From contig NZ_MCGQ01000016.1 of the NCBI RefSeq assembly GCF_002242805.1, positions 248,481 to 312,480 on the forward strand: a stretch of 64,000 bases of DNA, read 5' to 3'. The notes below the pieces were generated by a model that made no database searches, was not told the DNA's origin, and saw only the letters and a program-made list of their open reading frames with translations. Each line of letters begins with the position of its first letter. The stretch's first letter is position 1. This document shows positions 59,901 through 64,000 of the stretch, piece by piece. The position numbers were made by a program, and so were the translations under genes. Source of the stretch: Streptomyces diastatochromogenes (lineage in GTDB: Bacteria; Actinomycetota; Actinomycetes; Streptomycetales; Streptomycetaceae).

Positions 59901-60118
59901 GCGAACTGCCGTCTTGCGGCGCTCCGGTCGTCCCCGTAGAAGCCGACAAGGCGGGCCCAGTTCCGCGTCTGTGTTGCGTCAATGAACCGGTACATCTCGT
60001 CGGCATCGATGGCGAGTTCGACATCGAAGGTTCCCCGCGCCTGGGACCAGCCGCGTGCGAGTAGCTCAGCCTCGACCCGGTTCTCGAAGGCAACCTCGGT
60101 GTGGGCGCCTGGGCTCAT
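56972..60118 (-). CDS. hsdR: Type I restriction enzyme, R (endonuclease/translocase) subunit
   Basis: A protein of 1048 residues. An N-terminal PD-(D/E)XK nuclease (SLDLAFFVNGLPVASVELKN) precedes the SF2 translocase with Walker A QHSAGSGKSNTIAWLAHR, DEAH box VVIDEAHSSQGGE, motif III FAFTATPKSPTLKLFG and motif VI TLSRLNRIHP. A helical C-terminal region contacts the methylase. It translocates DNA and cuts unmethylated invading DNA. The start (ATG 60118) overlaps the hsdS stop by 4 bp. All motifs look intact. Confidence 0.95.
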   Translation of the reverse strand: MSPGAHTEVAFENRVEAELLARGWSQARGTFDVELAIDADEMYRFIDATQTRNWARLVGFYGDDRSAARRQFAQRVATEIDARGVLDVLRQGVRDRGVQIDLAYFRPGHTLAADALAEYNANILTVSRQLHYSLRHPRHSLDLAFFVNGLPVASVELKNPNTGQNADHAIAQYRHRDPNEVFFAKRALVHFAVDPDRAFITTRLRGAETQFLPFNIGSNGPGVSGGAGNPPAPDGGVAVAYLWEQIWQRDNWLEILHRFLHIQLPDKKGVRESPHTSPRIFPRYHQWDAVQKMIGHARDHGAGHNYLIQHSAGSGKSNTIAWLAHRLSNLYDAANQPVFHKIIVITDRVVLDRQLQRTIFQFDHTPGVVKKIDQDSTQLAAALDDSTSKIVISTLQMYPYVLGKIADMGLQGKRYAVVIDEAHSSQGGESAIKLKKALGVNAAPREEDEDEVEYMTRVRGRQPNLSYFAFTATPKSPTLKLFGAFDPDRVHPRTGEKGMHVPFHIYSMRQAIEEGFILDVLANYITYDTKWRLRNEAVQKAESDVANPEVDSSRTKRMLVRYAEQHPKSLEQKAKLIVDDFRENIAGRLGGRAKAMVVTPDRSHALGLYQAIRAYVELRGYTDCSTLVAFSGQLKGEATGLEFTEAQLNGFSEARLPEHFAYTKADDPQAVARNQEEYRLLVVAEKYQTGFDQPLLCAMYVDKPLTGVAAVQTLSRLNRIHPLKAQEDVHVLDFVNTATDMKEAFADWFEATISEPTDPNLLYTKQREVTAYELLVASEMEAFIRVLAAAGPDRMTDAAERRLHAQLHEYLKPALDRFADLTTDDEREGFRTALRDYVRAYSLIAQIVDWGDRDLERLYQYGRILLLRLPGRSPTSVDIGDADLSHFRLEYTGRHNVSLSPVGDRDVRGHAADGGGYREPEVKPLSEVIEELNERFGLGLGTSDQILVYQQVVGLVEDTGMQQIALMNDENRFGQVADDRLDDIVAENAERNTDFMKLYFDNNEFRKAIKEAARKRAYRIITEPARDEALARLRAEMRRETGDQALEQ

Positions 60119-61380
60119 ACGGACACACCTTCTCCGGTCGGAAGCTGAGGGCGTGCGGTTGTCACGTCGACCTGGCCGGTGACGGCGGCTGTGATCAGGG
60201 CCTGGCGGCGCTCGGCGAGAACGGCGAGTTGGCGTTCTCGAAGTGAACTCTCAGCCCTGATTACTGCAACAGCGTCATCGACATCCTTCACTAGCTTCTG
60301 TTGTTCGCTAAGAGACGGAAGGGGGACAATGAGATCTCGAATATCTCCCAGCGAGAGCTGGGTTTTGGTTCCCCCGTATTGGTTGCCCAGTAGTAGTTCC
60401 TGAATCTGTGGCGCAGAGAGCGCATATGCAAGCCATCTCCCGTCGATTGCCTCACCGGGCCTGATAAGGCAAACGTGTTGACTTACATTAGTATGAGCGA
60501 TTCTCTGGTCTGCTAGTGAAACCCAGCCTGTATTTGCCCCTGTGATGCCAATTAGGATATCCCCTGCACGGACCCTTGAGCGCAGAGATTCGGCGGAGGC
60601 TTCCGGCGGGATATTTACCCGCGCCAGGGCTTCAAGGTTCGGCTCGATGCTATCTCGCCGCAGGTTCGCACTTCTAAAGAATGGTGTTCCTGTGGGTCCG
60701 GTATAGTCACCCCACCCGCGCGGGCCACTGGTGACCAAATCAAGGTAGTAGCCGAGTCGGACATTACCGCATCTGCGATCTGGGAGGATGGAGAGAAGTC
60801 GCGCACGCCGTTTGGCTTGTAGGAGTTCTAGAATCTTGGAGATGGAATCAGTCAGATGGTCAATCCGGGAGGTTGCGACGTCGAGAAATTCGGCGATGCG
60901 GCGCTGCTCGGCGAGAGGGGGAAGGGCTACGCGAAGGCCGCGTAGCTCGTCGTTGTCAATCTCGATCTGTCCGGGGCGCACGCCGCGAGACATGCGCGCG
61001 TACTCGATCGTGTAGACATTTGAGCGCAATAGCCAGTTCAAGAATCGGGGGTCTTCGCCGTGACTTGGGCGGAAACAGAGATAGTGTCCTGAAACAATCC
61101 CCCGAAGCTGGGAGATCCCGACCGACCCCTGCCATGCTTTCATCCGGTTAACGATGAACCATCCGCCATTGACGAGCTGGTAGATATTTCGGTTCTCGGC
61201 GGTCTGATTAGCATTATCGTCGCGACTGCTCTTCTTTACGACACCGTGCGCACGATAGACGCTGAGCATCTCCTCTTCTGGATGACCGACGTCCTTTATC
61301 CGGTCGAAGAGGGCCCAGAGTGGAATGTTTCGCCAATCTTTTGGCCATTCGACTGATGTTGGTAGCTGCCTCGCACTCAT
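60115..61380 (-). CDS. hsdS: Type I restriction-modification, S (specificity) subunit
   Basis: 421 residues with two target-recognition domains. Conserved spacers are LRGLRVALPPLAEQRRIAEF then LDVATSRIDHLTDSISKILE (central) and IRDLIVPLPSLSEQQKLVKD (C-terminal). GC is markedly lower than in the rest of the window (runs of A/T in the recognition domains), as expected for exchanged specificity cassettes. Overlaps hsdM (ATGA at 61377) and hsdR. It defines the bipartite target sequence, which cannot be read here. Confidence 0.95.
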   Translation of the reverse strand: MSARQLPTSVEWPKDWRNIPLWALFDRIKDVGHPEEEMLSVYRAHGVVKKSSRDDNANQTAENRNIYQLVNGGWFIVNRMKAWQGSVGISQLRGIVSGHYLCFRPSHGEDPRFLNWLLRSNVYTIEYARMSRGVRPGQIEIDNDELRGLRVALPPLAEQRRIAEFLDVATSRIDHLTDSISKILELLQAKRRARLLSILPDRRCGNVRLGYYLDLVTSGPRGWGDYTGPTGTPFFRSANLRRDSIEPNLEALARVNIPPEASAESLRSRVRAGDILIGITGANTGWVSLADQRIAHTNVSQHVCLIRPGEAIDGRWLAYALSAPQIQELLLGNQYGGTKTQLSLGDIRDLIVPLPSLSEQQKLVKDVDDAVAVIRAESSLRERQLAVLAERRQALITAAVTGQVDVTTARPQLPTGEGVSV

Positions 61381-63350
61381 CCCGTCACCTCACCCAGCAG
61401 CTTCTGAACCTGCGCCTCCAGGTCGCGTAGCTCTGCATCGATTGCCGTGAGCGGCCTGGATGGTGTGTACACATAGAAGTGCCGGGTGAGCGGGATCTCG
61501 TAGCCGATCTTGGTCTTGTCGTGGTCGATCCAGGCGTCGGGGACGTGTGGGGTGATCTCCCGCGTGAAGTAGGCGTCAATGTCCTCGTCGAGCGGGACGT
61601 TCTCGTAGTCACGCAGGTCCGGGTCGGGGAGGACGTTGCCCTTCTTATCCTTTTGTACCTCGCCCTCGGGGTCGGATACCGAGACTGCGCCCCACAGTCC
61701 CTTCTGTAGAGATGCCGCACTCGGCCAGAGGGCTCCCGCTCCTGCAACGGTTGCGTGCATCGCGTCGGTGGCCTCCTGCTTCGTCCACCAGACCGAGCCA
61801 TCCAGCTCGCGCAGTATCTGGATGAACGTCTCGCGACCCTCCCAATTAGCCAGAGTCTTCGCGTTCTCCAGCGCGGCCACGGTGTCCTTAGTGATTTCGA
61901 AGCGGAGTTTGAGTGGGCGCTCGACGGTGATGCGGTGATAGCCGAAGTCCCGGTTGTTGAAGATCTTCACCCTGCTGTGGTTCGCGTGTTCGGGGTTCTC
62001 TGCGACAGTGAGGGCGTCGACGTACAGCTCGGTGATGTGCTTGATCTGCTCGTCGGTGATCTTCTTGCGCTTGTCGCCAAATGACTTGCGTTCCCTCTCC
62101 CACTGGTCGCGGGCGTCGAGCAGGATCACTTTGCCCCGCAGCCTCTCGGCCTTGCGGTTGGTGAGGATCCAGAAATACGTGGAAATGCCGGTATTGTAGA
62201 AGAGCTGGTCCGGCAGGGCGACGATGCCCTCCAGCCAGTCGTTCTCCAGGATCCATTGGCGGATCTTCGACTCACCGGACTCGGCGGCGCCGGTGAAAAG
62301 TGGCGAGCCGTTGAAGACGATCGCCAGCCGGGAGCCCTTGCCCTCGACGGGTTCCATCTTGGAGATCATGTGCTGCAGGAAGAGGAATGAGCCGTCGTTG
62401 ATACGCGGCGTTCCCGCGCCGAAGCGGCCGGCGTGGCCGATCTTGGTCTCGTCCTCGACCGCGTCCTTGACCTTCTTCCACTCCACGCCGAACGGTGGGT
62501 TGGCCAGCATGTAGTCGAACTTCCGGTCCGGGTGACCGTCGTCGCTGAAGGAGTTGCCGAAGTGGATATGGCCGCGCTGGTTGCGCATGAGCATGTCCGA
62601 CTGGCAGACCGCCCAGGACTCGGCGTTGATTTCCTGACCGAAGAGGAAGACTTCGGCATTCGGATTGATCGACTTGATCAGGTCCTCGGTGGCGGTGAGC
62701 ATGCCGCCCGTTCCGCAAGCTGGGTCGAGGACGTTGATGACCTGACCCTCGGCGACGATGGTGTCCACGTCCGGGGCGATCAGCAGGTTGACCATCAACT
62801 TGATGACTTCGCGTGGAGTGAAGTGCTCACCAGCGGTCTCGTTGGAGTCCTCGGCGAACTTGCGGATCAGGTGCTCGAAGACGTAGCCCATGTCGTGGTT
62901 GGTGAGCTTGTCAAGGTCGCGCATTTTGGCGAACCTGCCCACAACCTCGTAGAGGAGCTTCGCGCCCGCGAGCCGGGTGATCTCATTGTCCAGGTCGAAG
63001 CGTTCCAGGATCCTCCGGACGTTGGAAGAGAAACTGTTGATGTAGTCGCGCAGGTTCTTCGCGACGGTCTGCGGATCGCCGGCGATGGTTGAGAAGTCCT
63101 GCTTGGAGGTGTTGTAGAAAGGCAGCTTCGCTGCGACCTCCAGCAGGCGGGTCTTGTTCTGGATATTTAGGGAGGCATCACGGTCCCACACCGCCTGACG
63201 TGTCGGGGCCATCACCGCGTCGAGACGACGCAGAAGCGTGAAAGGAAGGATTACCTGCCCGTACTCGTGCCGCTTGTAGTCGCCGCGCAGCAGGTCGGCA
63301 ACCGACCAGATGTCGTTCGCCATCTTGGAATGTGTCGGGCCTGAAGTCAC
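61377..63350 (-). CDS. hsdM: Type I restriction-modification, M (N6-adenine methylase) subunit
   Basis: 657 residues from GTG 63350, overlapping the upstream stop (GTGA). An N-terminal HsdM_N helical domain (SVADLLRGDYKRHEYGQVIL then PFTLLRRLDAVM) precedes the methylase with motif I VLDPACGTGGMLTATEDLIK and catalytic NPPFGVEWKKVK. Modifies host DNA and joins HsdR for cutting. Third of four overlapping genes. The C-terminal extension (VPLDEDIDAYFTREITPHVP) is typical of larger actinobacterial HsdM. Confidence 0.95.
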   Translation of the reverse strand: MTSGPTHSKMANDIWSVADLLRGDYKRHEYGQVILPFTLLRRLDAVMAPTRQAVWDRDASLNIQNKTRLLEVAAKLPFYNTSKQDFSTIAGDPQTVAKNLRDYINSFSSNVRRILERFDLDNEITRLAGAKLLYEVVGRFAKMRDLDKLTNHDMGYVFEHLIRKFAEDSNETAGEHFTPREVIKLMVNLLIAPDVDTIVAEGQVINVLDPACGTGGMLTATEDLIKSINPNAEVFLFGQEINAESWAVCQSDMLMRNQRGHIHFGNSFSDDGHPDRKFDYMLANPPFGVEWKKVKDAVEDETKIGHAGRFGAGTPRINDGSFLFLQHMISKMEPVEGKGSRLAIVFNGSPLFTGAAESGESKIRQWILENDWLEGIVALPDQLFYNTGISTYFWILTNRKAERLRGKVILLDARDQWERERKSFGDKRKKITDEQIKHITELYVDALTVAENPEHANHSRVKIFNNRDFGYHRITVERPLKLRFEITKDTVAALENAKTLANWEGRETFIQILRELDGSVWWTKQEATDAMHATVAGAGALWPSAASLQKGLWGAVSVSDPEGEVQKDKKGNVLPDPDLRDYENVPLDEDIDAYFTREITPHVPDAWIDHDKTKIGYEIPLTRHFYVYTPSRPLTAIDAELRDLEAQVQKLLGEVTG

Positions 63351-64000
63351 AGCTCTCTCGTCTCGTTGTCGGTCGCAATGGCACCATCAGTGTCCCGCGC
63401 CGCGGAGAAGCCCGGTGCTAGAACACCCGTAGTCAGTGCGTGGAGGGTTTGGTCGATTACATGCGAGCTCGTCTTCGCGAGCGCCGTGAGCGTGTCCTGC
63501 AGTTGTTGCAGATAGCGGAACGCGTCGCCGTAGCGGCGCTGTTCGGCAAGGGGCAAGCGAGGGATGCGGCAACGGCGCAAGTCCTCGCGGTTGAGCGCAC
63601 CAAGGGTGTTGGCCACAGGCAGAGCCTGGGCGTCGGCCTGCAGAAAGGCCACGACGAAGTGCGGATCCAGCCGGTCGGCGTTAATCTCGACGACCTGGGC
63701 CACACCGATCCCGTCCTCGGCGGTGCCGGTCGCCACGACCGGCGGACGCCCGAGTGTGCGCATGAGTAGATCGCCAGCGCTCGGCGTGGTCTCGCGTGAG
63801 CGGATTTTCAGTGCTCCGGTGCGTTCCAGTTCTGCGAAGGAGACGTACATGTGGCGGACCTGAGTGTTGGGCGCGGTGAAGTTCGGCAGTCCCTGTCCGA
63901 TGTGCGTATAGAGGGCCCGCAGCCGACCGGTGACACGGGCGAAGTCGTCTGGGCTCGTCTCCACATGTGCGCTGACGTACCGGGAGGGTAGGAGGCTGAC
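63347..64000 (-). CDS. HsdS-like/N6-methylase C-terminal part, truncated by window edge
   Basis: At least 217 residues; the frame stays open to base 64000 (LLPSRYVSAHMETSPDDFAR), so the true start is outside the window. The visible part is a recognition-domain-like half: RHMYVSFAELERTGALKIRS, VVEINADRLDPHFVVAFLQA, REDLRRCRIPRLPLAEQRRY then a coiled helix (GDAFRYLQQLQDTLTALAKT). LPLAEQRRY is the conserved HsdS spacer. It could be the tail of an N6-methylase carrying its own specificity domain. Coupled to hsdM by GTGA overlap. Confidence 0.7.
   Translation of the reverse strand, partial: VSLLPSRYVSAHVETSPDDFARVTGRLRALYTHIGQGLPNFTAPNTQVRHMYVSFAELERTGALKIRSRETTPSAGDLLMRTLGRPPVVATGTAEDGIGVAQVVEINADRLDPHFVVAFLQADAQALPVANTLGALNREDLRRCRIPRLPLAEQRRYGDAFRYLQQLQDTLTALAKTSSHVIDQTLHALTTGVLAPGFSAARDTDGAIATDNETREL

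Overview
The DNA is very GC-rich, with strong third-position GC bias, many GTG starts and the actinobacterial repertoire expected of Streptomyces: F420-type LLM oxidoreductase, SigE-family sigma factor, MAB_1171c/ImmA cassette, KstR-type regulator and a bacterial type A RNase P RNA. No genome was compared, so the genus is inferred from protein families and style.

Region 1 (1-3.4 kb): a minus-strand operon behind a cobalamin riboswitch encodes two surface-anchored secreted proteins, an alpha/alpha-barrel repeat protein and an SCO2322-family partner. A degenerate ATP-grasp protein follows. Region 2 (3.6-7.7 kb): an HTH / ImmA-IrrE metallopeptidase / MAB_1171c membrane protein / FAD monooxygenase cassette with 21-bp direct repeats upstream of the peptidase gene. 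Region 3 (7.6-16.4 kb): SnoaL, MBL hydrolase, aldehyde dehydrogenase, ferredoxin, a TPR protein, an orphan TPP riboswitch, a KstR-like regulator with its own operator, and a glycosyltransferase / methyltransferase / alpha-alpha-barrel cluster.

Region 4 (16.5-31 kb): lipoprotein, LLM oxidoreductase, cell-wall amidase, methyltransferase, two MFS exporters, a lipid-transfer thiolase with a KstR-like operator, a sigma-factor pair, and a two-component system whose kinase and regulator genes are separated by an opposite-strand GH54 arabinofuranosidase. Region 5 (31-34.3 kb): a KstR-operator-preceded MaoC hydratase / Zn alcohol dehydrogenase / SDR operon, consistent with steroid or lipid side-chain beta-oxidation. 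Region 6 (34.3-48.5 kb): housekeeping genes (Nif3 / DUF164 / RNase H-CobC operon, KDPG aldolase, YaaA, RNB nuclease), several regulators with visible operators, and transporters.

Region 7 (48.5-64 kb) is accessory DNA that starts at rnpB. The last 27 nt of rnpB recur exactly at 50.3 kb, and a diverged 72-nt rnpB 3' end lies at 54.75 kb. These copies delimit two small integrated segments without an integrase. The first holds DUF429 and gene remnants. The second holds a SLOG protein, an XRE regulator, an HATPase anti-sigma-like protein, three tiny coupled ORFs (two of them proline-rich), an isoaspartyl-methyltransferase-like gene and a DUF6087-like gene. Beyond the third copy is a defence-type block: a Ser/Thr kinase-TPR protein and a fully overlapping type I restriction-modification operon (methylase/specificity-like gene cut by the window edge, hsdM, hsdS, hsdR) with visibly lower GC.
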